From the NCBI GenBank assembly GCA_010645155.1, contig CM021318.1:402411-466410 (forward strand): a stretch of DNA of 64,000 nt, given 5' to 3'. The notes under the pieces are model-generated. The model was not told the DNA's origin and made no database searches. It saw only the letters and a list, made by a program, of their open reading frames with translations. The position numbers and the translations under genes are program-made. This stretch comes from Tigriopus japonicus (Eukaryota; Arthropoda; Copepoda; Harpacticoida; Harpacticidae). Positions 22,683 through 33,744 of this stretch are shown here, piece by piece; the stretch's first letter is position 1, and each line of letters begins with the position of its first letter.

Positions 22683-25600
22683 ATGAGTGCATTGACCAGG
22701 TCTAAGTCCTTGTTTGTGGAGAAGCCCAAACATGAGGACTACATTGGAAAGGGGGGCCTACAACAAGTGGTGTCTGCGGTTGATGATGAGGACGAGGACA
22801 GTAAATTGGATCTGAATTTTGGGGACTCTGGAGGGAATGAAAACCCGGAGGGCGTGTCACCGCCCCAAGAAGGGCCCTTCTCCGCCCTAACCCCTTCCAT
22901 GTGGCCTAATAACCTCTCTCAATCCGAGTCAAAGGATGATATTGAACACTTTGATGAGTTTGGCTTCCGAATTGATCGTGAAGATGGTCCTGAGGACAGC
23001 TCCAATCGTCTGCTGTCCCAGCCGTTCCAAGATGATCCACAAAAACGACTAAAATGGATCGCCCATATGGAGTTCTCCCAAGGCTCTGGTGGCAATAGTG
23101 ATACTTTGGGTTGGGATAAAATGGTTGAAAACATCACAAGGACAGATAAATTGCGAGCTATGGTGAAAGAAGGGGTTCCACATTCCCTGCGATCTCATAT
23201 TTGGATGCGGTTATCGGGAGCCATTCAAAAGCGACAAGAGTCGGATGTGACCTACAAGCAGATTGTGCGAGCGTCTTCAAATGATCATTTGATGACTTCC
23301 AGGCAAATTGAAAAGGACCTCCTGCGAACCATGCCTACTAACGCTTGCTTCAATTCCTTAAAAGCCACTGGAATCCCAAGATTGCGAAGAATTCTTCGAG
23401 GGATCGCTTGGTTATATCCTGATATTGGGTACTGTCAGGTAGGCAAGGAATTGTTATTGTTTCAATGAATAAATTGGGCGTGGAAAAAGAGCTACTAGTA
23501 CTTTCCTATGACTCTAGACAAATGAAGGTTCAATATCTTTAGGATGATCACAAAAAGGAGGGAAAAAACGAATAAAACTGCTCGGTAGCTATAACAAGAA
23601 TAGATTCTCAAAAAATGTCCAAAACTCGGCGAACAACAGACAAAAATCAAATGGCAGCATGTCTTTCTAGATTGTTCAAGCAATTATCTTTTTTTATGAA
23701 GCATTAATGGTACCAATTTTATTATTATTTTCGTTTACCCTCCTGTATTTGAATGTCTCCGCTTAGTGTACGTGTACTCAATCAAGCTCTTGATGAGTGC
23801 ATGCAGGGTGCAACAACAATGTCATAAAATGCCTTGAATATTGATGAGTAGCTTCTTTCATTATTTGCGATCAAGTTATCGTGCTCTGATTTTGAAGAGA
23901 TGGCCAAAAAGCCTTATTTTCAACATCTCCCTGTCGAAATTGGAACTTGAATCATTAGTTGAATTTCGTTCCAAAACATTTCTTAAAGTGAGTGATGACT
24001 GAAGAAAAAATAGGCTTTTTTCATGATTTGCCCCAAAAGGGAGAACCACCATCAATTGATTTTTAGTTTTTCAGGGGATTATCAAATATACTGTACCTTT
24101 AGCTTGCAAGGGCGCCAAAAATCATTACAAAACGCCAAAATCGAATGAAAATATATCTCTTGGAATTTGTACCAACTTGTATTTTTTGCTTTATTCTAGA
24201 GGAAATCGAGACAGACAACGGGCTCATGGGCGTAGGTAGATACCAGAATTCCAACCCTGCTCAAGCATGTTCCTATCGTTAAAGCAGAGAAAGTCCTTCC
24301 TAAGTTCGAGGATATTCTCAAAAGCAGGCTAAATATTTGGCCTCACGTCGGTTGTTGAGGGAGTTTGGAAGTATAGCAGAAGCATATCTAGAAGTATAGA
24401 AGAAGTATATGACACGGAGTAGAAATAACTTGGGACAACCCTAATTTGGCCTCGCCCGGCCAGCGAAGCCAGCCATCACATCGTCCAAATTGTTCCGATA
24501 GGCATTCTCATGTCCGGTATCAGAATGGTTCTCCGTCTGTGGGTGTGAATTAACGTCTAAAAGTTTCCTTGAGAAAGGTCGGGGAGGAGAATCGAACCTG
24601 GGACCTCTCTCACTATAGGAAACTGCGCTAACCACGACACCACGTCTCCTCCCTTAAAGGATTTCTCCCGACAGCTTCAATCCGACCCCCATCAGGATTC
24701 GAACCTACGCCGTCTGGGGAAGCACTTACACTCGGCACTTTTAAGAACGCGCTAGTACGCGTGGCCACTCTGGCTTCCTTAAAAGGATTTCTCCCGACAA
24801 CTTCAATCCGACCCCCAACAGGATTCGAACCTACGCCGTCTGGGGAAGCACTTACACTCGGCACTTTTAAGAACGCGCTAGTACGCGTGGCCACTCTGGC
24901 TTATATATATACAAACGAAAAATTCAAAAACAATACATGGAGCATATTTTGACCATGTATGAAATTTGTATTTGGCTGAAAAATCCAAACAAGCCTTGTC
25001 ATTTCAACTGAGTCGTTGCTTTCATTATTCCGGAAGTTTTGCAAGATTTTGTTAAGTAAATGTTCACCTTGCTTGGTGAACATTCTTGGTTTATCCGTTT
25101 TATCAAGCCCATGTTTTCAGTCGGAGAATAAATTAGAAAAAAAATCATCCATCAAAAATCATTTTTGGGAGCCATTTCGAATAATAAAACAATCCGTCAT
25201 AGAGCGACACTCACTTCTCTCTGTCTCAAGTATGAAAATTATGGCGATCAGTCAAAAAGAATATGATCTTTAAATCATAACATGTAACCTAACAAGTGAT
25301 TTTCCTCAAGAAACTGGTTAAACTGGCCATTTGAATTGGTAGATCATTCAACATTTTCTTAAATCTTCAAAAGTTGGCAAGTAAAGCTATCTGTTCCCTT
25401 CTTTGAAAGGTTCATCACAACGATGAAAGGTTTTGTTGAAAAGTCTTGCCTTTTACCATTCATTCTTCGCCCTTGAATAAACTTAACATTGGAGCATTTT
25501 TGATGAAAGATGAGAGTGGCAATTCAAACTTGGCCTTTTCTTTTGCACTTGTACTGCTTTTCTGAAAACCAAATTTAGATGTCGAAGGTTCAAAGGTTTA

Positions 25601-27700
25601 TAAAATGTTCAATAGGACAAAGACTGGGAGCTTTGTAAGACTCTTCACAATTCAAGAGCCATGAATATCAATATTAATCAGGTAAAAAGTTGAACGCATT
25701 GATTTCTTTTAGATATTCCATCATTTTTTTAAAATCACTCGAGATAGAGGAGGGGCCATCCAGGAAGAAGTGACTAAATTATTTGACCATAATTATCCAA
25801 AAACACTAACATTTATTCCACATAAAATGAACCATTCACCCTTTCCATGACTCTTGTCCAATTAGTTTATAACAAGATGGACTTTTCAGAACACGAAAGT
25901 TCAACAATCTTTTGGATTGTACTTTCCACCACCCAATTTGCAAACATTAGCGTAGATCACGTCGTAGTCTTTTCCACCAAGCAACGCATGAATCACTTTG
26001 AAAGTTTTAACCCTCGTTTCCTTTCTCTCATTTCCCCACAGGGCATGGGCATGATCGTGGCCATCTTTCTTTTAATCATGGAGGAAGAGGATAGTTTCTG
26101 GATCATGGCTTCCGTAGTGGAAGAGCTTCTTCCCGCATCCTACTTCTCGCCCAGTTTGGTGGGTGCCCAAGCTGACCAATTGGTTCTTCGCGGTCTGATC
26201 GCCTCGTGTCTCCCGAGTTTGGACAGCCTTCTTCAAGAGCACGACATCGAGATTTCCCTAATCACGTTAAACTGGTTTCTAACGCTTTATTCCAGCGTCC
26301 TTCACATCAAGATCCTGCTTCGCCTCTGGGATCTGATTTTGTGCGAAGGCTCGAAAGTCCTGTTCCAAATTGCCCTGGGCATGCTGAGACTTCACGAGAC
26401 TGAACTGGCCCAACAAGACAACTCGGCTGCCATCTTCAATTTCCTCTCGACACTGCCAATAAAGATTAATGACATCGACTCCCTCATGAAGGCCATGGAG
26501 GAAGTTAGGCCCACCATAACGGACATTATTATCGAGGATAACCGCCGTCGACATGTGGCCTTTTTACTCTCGGAACAGGGATCTTGGCGAGGCGACCTTG
26601 AACGGCACATCACCGGATCCAAGATCAAATTGACCAAGAGGACCATGAAGCGGTCCAAATCGGTTATGGACTTGCTTCTCTTTCCCAAGTCCAAAGAAGG
26701 CCAGAACAACGTTAGGTCGAAGAACATTATGCAGACCGAGGTGTTGATCAACCTCCGTGAGGCCATCCTTCGTCTGGCCCAATATTTTCAAGCTGCTGAT
26801 CCAGCGTCTTTTGCCGATGTGGACATTAATGCAGATTATTCCATGGAAAGCCATGTCAAGGACCACGAGACGTTTCTGGCCATCTCGAAAAGTAAACGCA
26901 AACGGGCTCGAGCCATTTTAGACTTTGAACGACGGGACGACGATGAGTTGGGTTTCCGGAAGAACGACATCATTACCATTATCTCGCAACGCGATGAGCA
27001 CTGTTGGGTGGGTGAGCTAAACGGCCTTCAAGGCTGGTTTCCGGCCAAGTTGGTGACCGTTCTCGATGAGCGAAGCAAGCAATACTCGTTTGCCGGGGAC
27101 GATAGTGTTTCGCAAGCCGTCACCGACCTCGTTCGAGGCAGTCTATGTCCGGCCATTAAGCAGGTCCTGGAACACGGCCTTCGACGGTCCCCGCTCCTTT
27201 TAGGCCCCTGTCATCCTTGGTTGTTTATCGAAGAGGCTGCTCTTAAAGAAGTGGAGAAGGATTTTAAATCCGTCTACAGTCGACTGGTCCTGTGCAAAAC
27301 TTTCCGACTGAATGAAGATGGAAAGGTCCTTTCGCCCGAGGAACTGTTGTTTCGGTGCGTGGAGGCCGTAAATTTCACGCACAATCCGTCGCATGCGCAA
27401 ATGGACGTGAAACTAAGATCCTTAGTGGCCTTTGGCCTGAATGAACAGGTTCTTCATTTATGGCTTGAGGCCTTGGCCTCTAATGAGGACGTGGTGAGGA
27501 AGTGGTTCCATCCGTGGAGTTTCATGAGTAGTCCGGGGTGGGTTCAGATCAAATGTGAACTCCGAATCCTCTCGCAGTTCTCGTTTAATCTCAATCCAGA
27601 CTGGGAAGTTCGGCCTTCGTTGCGAGATGAGCAGAAGCCATTGCAAGAAGGGGTTAAAGATATGCTCGTGAACCACCATCTCTTCTCTTGGGACCTCTAA
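22683..27700 (+). CDS. SGSM3: SGSM3-like TBC-SH3-RUN Rab GTPase-activating protein (complete, two exons)
   Basis: Members of this family stimulate GTP hydrolysis on Rab GTPases and bind further small G proteins through the RUN domain, in endosomal and recycling traffic. Exons 22683-23438 and 26042-27700 are joined in phase 0 by GT/AG, giving 804 aa (human about 750). Landmarks are GPFSALTPSMWP near residue 65 (matching the human N-terminus), DEFGFRI, the TBC arginine finger IEKDLLR (R215), the glutamine finger GYCQ (Q252), LLQEHDIELSLITLNWF-type helices, an SH3 domain at about 533-592 (ILDFERRDDDELGFRKNDII, WVGELNG, GWFPAK) and a C-terminal RUN domain beginning LVRGSLCPA and ending LVNHHLFSWDL. 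Both catalytic fingers are intact. The start is the first in-frame ATG; the frame stays open upstream to 22638 without an ATG. The 2.6-kb intron carries SINEs. Confidence 0.95.
24441..24660 (-). mobile_element. tRNA-derived SINE, copy 2 (inverted)
   Basis: This is the reverse-complement counterpart of 12826-13071, with the same B-box (GAATCGAACC on the plus strand), the same body (CATCACATCGTCCAAATTGT) and a GAGGAGAC head. It lies in the SGSM3 intron in antisense orientation. Confidence 0.8.
24656..24905 (-). mobile_element. Two tandem tRNA-like SINE heads (126-bp period)
   Basis: Two nearly identical units follow each other. On the minus strand each reads GGAAGCCAGAGTGGCCACGC, ..., then GGCGTAGGTTCGAATCCTG. 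GAGTGGCC resembles an A-box of Leu/Ser-type tRNA and GGTTCGAATCC is a perfect B-box. The long variable-arm-like middle also fits Leu/Ser tRNA ancestry. It abuts the SINE at 24441-24660, giving a composite array. I do not call a functional tRNA. Confidence 0.65.
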
Positions 27701-27740
27701 TGCCAAGTGGTGGTATGTACGACGTTCGTTGCTAGCTGTG

Positions 27741-27746
27741 AATAAA
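27741..27746 (+). terminator. SGSM3 polyadenylation signal AATAAA
   Basis: A canonical AATAAA lies 41 bases after the SGSM3 stop codon. This implies a very short 3' UTR. Confidence 0.65.
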
Positions 27747-30171
27747 AGATTGATCTTCGTAAGGGAAAAGCTCCACATTTTCTCTCCATTTTGAGCTCTC
27801 GACTCGTTTTAGCTAGAAGAAAAGGAGCTCGACTAATACATACAGAGATGAACTCTCGCTCTTGAAAGAGGTCTCTTTTCTACGGAGACCATGATAGCAC
27901 ACATTCGAAATGGAGAAAAGTTGATTCACGGGCGGATCATTTGGATGAACCTTGTGAGAGCCTTTTTCAAAGACAAGACGATGAAAGCTAATTTTGCTGG
28001 TTCTGGCGGAAAACTTACCTAGAAGCCTTGAGGTGGAAAAGTTGGACCATCAAAGGGAAAAAACGGAGGAAATCTCGAGATTCCATCTCTAATAACCAAT
28101 TTAGATTCCGTCCCAATCATATTATGATTCACTTTCGAGCTTTCTTAATCAAATAAAAAAGAGCTCAAAATCACGCAGATTTACACGTAATTCAAATTTC
28201 GTGGATATCTAAAGAGAGTGGAATGAGAACAAAGTTTTGTTTTGGCTACACTTGGTCAATATCGTTCGTTTGGCTCACTCCCCACTACATAACAAAAGTC
28301 GACGTATTTCATGTGTATTCTCATTCAAATATTTTGGGCTTTTGAAAAAAAATATATTGGATATTTTGGCAGTTTTTTTGCAAATATTTTTCCGGGCCCT
28401 AGTCATTACAACAGCTTTGTCCCCAATCCAGTATTTCTCCATATCCACGCTCTATCGAGTTTGAATTTTGGCAAAGTGTTGCCATTTTGTTCCTTGTTCA
28501 TGTTTTTGGCTCAAAAAGCTTCCCTCAGCATCAGTGCACCTTTTATTGAATTATTGATTGGAATATTCGACTGTCTTTACCTACATATGGGTGAGTCGTT
28601 TCAGAACTATTGGCGGCAAAGGTGAGAAAGATTGTAATTTAGTGTCTGCATAACTGAAAATTGGTAAAGGACCGAAAGTGTTCTTAGCCAAAACCGACAG
28701 TATCGGCCAAAAGAAGGTAAAACCGAAACTGAAAGGTAATTGACTACAAAATCATATCAATGCAAAATTTTCTTTAAAATATTTTAATTGCTCATGGGTT
28801 CGCTCTTAGGCATATGCAAATTATAAAATTGGACGCTTATGTTTTATAAGTTTTTGGACCAAAAAAGCTTATATTTTGTTCTCAAACTCCATTCTTTACA
28901 ATGCATGTCTGCTTTCAGTTTTGGTAGGCATAACCGAAACGGTAATTTCGGCCGTAACTTCGGCAGAAAATGCTTTCGGTCCATCACCACTGAAAATCTT
29001 ACTTTTTAACTTTGATTAATTGAATTCAAAATGGTTTCCCCAAGAAATGTAAATTCTGATTAACCTTTAGAAAAAGGTTAAAAACGCATGGTTTGAAGAA
29101 TTAAAAGGAAAAATATTTGAAATAATGATAATCGCGTTCGTGTAACAATACTTAATGGAATGGCATTGCTTTCTTTGTAATTTTTTATTCATTTACTTAA
29201 GGAATAAGAAAATAAATACATCAAGAAATAACTTGTTGCTCTATTTTTTGAATGACCTTTTCCCAATTACCAACGTACTTGCCTGGCCATAAATGACCAT
29301 TTTGAGGAAGGTCTCAAGAGAGCTTTCGGTGAAAATAGAGCTTTTCCCCATTTGATGTGGTTAATCCTCACAAACCTAAAAAACCATCTTGAGGGATTCC
29401 ATCTACAGGAATTAAATCCAACACTAGTGCTTTAATTGATAAAAGCCAAAAGATGAGGATAAATGTTGGCGATTCGCGCATAACACAATTTTTTTAACCA
29501 TACGCCATAAAATGGAACTAATTGTTCTTCACTCAACATCTTCTCTCAACCATAGCCATATTTTATTTAAGTTTTGAAACCTTCATAAAACACTCCCCAC
29601 ACTTCGTACATCAAAAGATAGTTATAAAAATCATTTTTGTCCATATCATAAAAACTTATTCCAAATCAAATATATCCCCTTCAAAGACCATCAGAAATAA
29701 CACAACAAACACTAACTTTTAAAGAAAATAGGACAAAAATAAATATAGACACTTCTGCCAGTTTTAACAACGTTCGGTATGTATTAGACTGAGCAAAATA
29801 CAACTCGAGAGAAAGCAAAGAATTCAAGATCCTAACCACAGCAATATTTGGCAAGTCTCTCTTTTGTCCTTGTGCTCGTCGAGGCAAAGATAACTTCCTT
29901 GTCTTCTTGTTTTCAACAAAACAAGTCAGACCTTTAATTTCACTTCAAATGGGAATGGAACGTGCAACATCTTGACATCTCAGACACAAATACAATTCAG
30001 CTCAGGTTGCGTGGAATGAAAATAAAAATGGTAATTGGGTCTTAGGAATCACAAATGAATCAAAAGAGGGGGGTTGTCTTCATACTACTCTTGCATGAGA
30101 ATTTCACATTCAAAATAGAGTGTGCCAAAAGTTCTGGCAAAAAAGTCTCTACATAGACAAACTTCCGTTAA
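27747..30171. other. Intergenic, no gene recognised
   Basis: I see only repeat debris: a solo MITE end with CCGGGCCCTA near 28397, a diverged MITE of the 10.7-11.3-kb family at 28440-28530, and a repeat related to the 45280 element at about 28650-28990 (GGACCGAAAG ... GCTTTCGGTCCATCACC). The open frames are short and AT-biased. Confidence 0.6.
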
Positions 30172-32053
30172 GGCTGGTCTACACATGAAACATGTTGGCT
30201 AGATTATTTGTCAAATATTACGAAAATGTTTGGTGTTTGCCAAATGTTTTCTTTCTGTTGCTTCTACACGTGAACGTGCAATTTGTCAAATATTTTTTCC
30301 CTTGGCCAAAGTGTTGCCCATNNNNNNNNNNNNNNNNNNNNNNNNNNNNNNNNNNNNNNNNNNNNNNNNNNNNNNNNNNNNNNNNNNNNNNNNNNNNNNN
30401 NNNNNNNNNNNNNNNNNNNNNNNNNNNNNNNNNNNNNNNNNNNNNNNNNNNNNNNNNNNNNNNNNNNNNNNNNNNNNNNNNNNNNNNNNNNNNNNNNNNN
30501 NNNNNNNNNNNNNNNNNNNNNNNNNNNNNNNNNNNNNNNNNNNNNNNNNNNNNNNNNNNNNNNNNNNNNNNNNNNNNNNNNNNNNNNNNNNNNNNNTTCA
30601 AGACCTCTACTCTCCACTGGCATTTGGTTCTGTCCAGTTGGGCTTTGGTGAACATTGGCAGTCATAACTGCACTTGGCAACGTTGCTACCTTGTAAACTC
30701 CTCCGAACCTGTCAGTTGACGCATTTGAGACGTGACTAGACTGTAACACTACCAACTGATTATCGATGACTTTTGATGTCGTCCATTTCCGTGCATCCTT
30801 GCAATCTTTCACAATTGACGTTCAATTTTGGTGATCTTGATGCCAAAAGTTAGAAGATTATTGTTTTTTCCTTCAATTCATTAATTTGAAACTTTTTACT
30901 TAACAATAATCGTTTCATGAATGGACACCCTGCATGCATCGATGTGTTTTTCGATTGTCGATGAGAAAAGTTAGCTTAAGGCTGGTCTACACATGAAACA
31001 TTTTGGCTAGATTATTAGTCAAATATTCCAAAAATGTTTGGTGTTTGCCAAATGTTTTCTTTCTGTTGCTTCTACACGTGAACGTGCAGTTTGTCAAATA
31101 TTTTTTCCTTTGGCCAAAGTGTTGCCCATTTTTTCAAATTGTTTCAAACTGGCACTGCCAAATACTGTTTGAAAACCAGTCACCTTTAATAGAGTCCCGT
31201 AATTTAGAAATTGAATTGTATACTGCCACATATTGTCTCTTTTCAACGACATTTTTTTCAATCTTGCTTTCTGCCCAAGACTTTTTTCTTTCCTTCAGTG
31301 TCATTTAATTTGGATGGAAAGTCTTACTCATAACGCCACGCTATGGACATTGACAATATCCACTGTCATTTTCAGTCCTTTTCTTGTCCCTCCCAACCAT
31401 TTTAAGACCTCTACTCTCCACTGGCATTTGGTTTTGTTGAGTTGGGTTTTGGTGAACATTGGCATCATAACGGCTACTTGGCAACGTTGCTACCTTGTAA
31501 ACTCCTCCGAACCTGTCAGTTGACGCATTTGAGACGTGACTAGTCTATAACACTACCAACTGATTATCGATGACTTTTGATACCGTCCATTTCCGTGGAT
31601 CCTTGCAATCTGTCACAAATGACGTTTAATTTTGGCGATCTTGATGTCAAAAGTCAGAGGATTATTGTTTTGTCCTTCAATCCATTAATTTGAAACTTCT
31701 TACTTAACAATAATCGTTTCGTGATTGGACACCCTGCATGCATCGGTGTGTATTTCGATTGTCGACCAGAAAAAGTTAGCCTAAGGACAAATAATTTTTC
31801 AACATGTTCAAAGTCAGAAATATTTGACAAACAGAAAATAATATTTGCCATCAAGCTAATTTTGTCTTGGATTTGACCAAATATTTGCCGTTTTGTTTCA
31901 CGTGTAGACCAGCCTTTAAGGACAAATAGTTTTTCAACATGTTCAAAGTCAGAAATATTTGACAAACAGAAAATAATATTTACCATCAAGCTAATTTTGT
32001 CTTCGATTTGACCAAATATTTGCCGTTTTGTTTCACGTGTAGACCAGCCTTTA
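30172..32053. mobile_element. Terminal-inverted-repeat element with internal tandem duplications
   Basis: The left end AAGGCTGGTCTACACATGAAAC and the right end GTTTCACGTGTAGACCAGCCTT are inverted copies. The left and central part is duplicated in tandem (about 30172-30970 and 30978-31780, both starting GGCTGGTCTACACATGAAAC and both containing CTCTACTCTCCACTGGCATT). The right terminal segment of about 135 bp is also duplicated in tandem (31783-31918 and 31919-32053). A gap of N (30322-30596) interrupts the first unit. No transposase frame was recognised, so this is a non-autonomous element or solo composite. Confidence 0.7.
30322..30596. other. Assembly gap (275 N)
   Basis: The gap lies inside the first of two tandem copies. 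By comparison with the second copy, the missing part should correspond to about 31132-31402. Confidence 0.95.
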
Positions 32054-33124
32054 CGGTTTCGTCATAATGAAGAATGGGACAAAGGTAAATTTCCTAAAGA
32101 GACTATTGGGCTTGTAATTGAATGACCGAAACATATCTTGTTTTGCATGTTGAAGTGACGGTGCGAGCACTGAATCATGGAGAATTGTCTTCAAGAAAGA
32201 ACAGGTTTGCAAAATCAAAACTTGAAAGGATCCTCAATTCTAAACACTTTAGGAAAGACAATTGCTGCACAAACGGCAAAACTCTAAATTTTGATCCCGT
32301 CAAAGGTCAAATATATCAAATATATTTTCCCGTCAAATATATATGAGGTGGTTGTTGAAGTGGTTTGAAGTATAGCAACGAAAAAGCATGTGAGATGGAC
32401 TAGAAATAGAGAGAAATGGATGGAGATCATAATTACACCCTTCTTTCGAGATCTGCCCATGGGCTTCTGAGAAATTTCGGGTGGAACAGTGATTTCTCAC
32501 CGTGACTTTTATACGCTGTGACGTTTTTCCTCGAGACCGTTTTACTGTGACCAATTTATTTGTAAAAGGTTTTGTTTGTGACCTTTTTACCTACTATCAC
32601 AAAATCATAGACGTTCTTGAAACAGGTAACGATAAAAACGGCGATTTTTCTTAAATTTTGGGAGAAATTGCCAAAAATTCAAAATCTGCTGAAAATGGCA
32701 ACGCATGTAAAATAAACATTCGTATATTGTAAAAGACTTTTCGGTGCGTTTGTTAGATCATCTTTTGTGTATAGCCATTTTAAATGTTGGGGAATTTTAA
32801 CCTCAAAATGGGTAATTTTACAACTTGGGAAAATTTTGGGGTAATTTCTGGCGTAATTTACGACTTTTCTGGGGCATTTTCCACAGAAAAAACTGGCACC
32901 ACTTGTTCCATCCTAGTGACTCTGAGTGACGGTCATCCTGATTGCGAAGTCATGGAGGAAATTTCTCTTTGATTGCTCAACCTTACCCGTCATCTATCTA
33001 AGCGTGTATTTAAAGCTTGGGTTAAAATCCTTCAGAGGTTCATGGCGGCGGAAACTGACCTGAATTAGTCTGAAATTTATAAGCCAAACTACTTCATTCT
33101 TGAAGTGTGTTAACATGGCGCGTT

Positions 33125-33190
33125 TGTTAGGATTCAAACCTACGCCTCCAGACGCTGGGAGATGCGTTTGAAGGTCGGAACCAACACTCC
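33125..33190 (-). mobile_element. tRNA-like SINE head fragment
   Basis: On the minus strand GGAGGCGTAGGTTTGAATCC resembles the T-arm/B-box of Leu-type tRNA and the 24.7-kb units. Only the 3' half of a tRNA-like structure is present. Confidence 0.4.
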
Positions 33191-33225
33191 CAGATGCAAT
33201 TGAACAAGACAAAGACGCTTCATAT

Positions 33226-33484
33226 TAAACTCCATATAAAGATACTCAAACTCCATATAAAGATACTCAAACTCCATATAAAGATACTCAAACTCCATAT
33301 AAAGATACTCAAACTCCATATAAATATACTCAAACTCCATATAAAGATACTCAAACTCCATATAAAGACTCAAACTCCATATAAAGATACTCAAACTCCG
33401 TATAAAGATACTCAAACTCCATATAAAGATTCTCAAACTCCATATAAAGATACTCAAACTCCATTTGAAGTTACTCAAACTCTT
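33226..33484. repeat. 21-bp minisatellite, about 12 copies
   Basis: The unit is AAACTCCATATAAAGATACTC. One unit is shortened to 18 bp, and the last units diverge (ATTTGAAGTTACTC). Because the period is a multiple of three, several frames stay open on both strands and give heptad-looking peptides (KLHIKIL, QTPYKDT, YMEFEYL). Weak unit-like sequence recurs at 33760-33790. It runs directly into a LINE coding end. Confidence 0.9.
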
Positions 33485-33489
33485 TATCG

Positions 33490-33740
33490 GACTCCTTCAT
33501 TGTTCAATGTGTTACCCATTAGTCTTTGTCGGGAATATGTAGGAGCTGATCCTCTAACAGCATTTAAGGCAGGATTGGACAAATTTTATACACTATTCCT
33601 GACCAACCCAATATACAAGGGTTGCCAACAGTAACTCATTTGTAGATCAAATTTCATTTAAACGTTAATTATATAAACTATATTAATCATTAACTCTCTT
33701 TACAGGGAATCCCATTCCATTTAGCAGTATTAAAAAATCC
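33490..33740 (+). mobile_element. LINE 3' end with ORF2 C-terminus
   Basis: The frame reads FNVLPISL, then GADPLTAFKAGLDKFY and NPIYKGCQQ before a stop. This is the usual ending of CR1/Jockey-like ORF2 proteins (LP...L..FK..LDKF...P..). The non-coding tail GTAGATCAAATTTC...GGGAATCCCATTCCATTTAGCAG matches the other copies in the window. Confidence 0.65.
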
Positions 33741-33744
33741 GCCC

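Noticed and set aside
24656..24905. Two tandem Leu/Ser tRNA genes
   Set aside because: The B-box is perfect but the arms do not close into a convincing cloverleaf by eye and fragments of the unit are dispersed; a tRNA-structure scan would decide.
26279..27778. Minus-strand frames of 91-124 codons opposite SGSM3
   Set aside because: They are shadows of the strongly supported SGSM3 exon on the plus strand.
30192..30812. Long frames across the second N run
   Set aside because: The same artefact; the flanks are mobile-element DNA present in a second copy at 30978-31780.
33226..33484. CRISPR-like array
   Set aside because: The repeats abut with no spacers, and this is a eukaryotic locus.
33140..33634. 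Repetitive proteins (YMEFEYL heptads or KLHIKIL heptads)
   Set aside because: They arise from a 21-bp minisatellite whose period is a multiple of three, so several frames stay open without selection.
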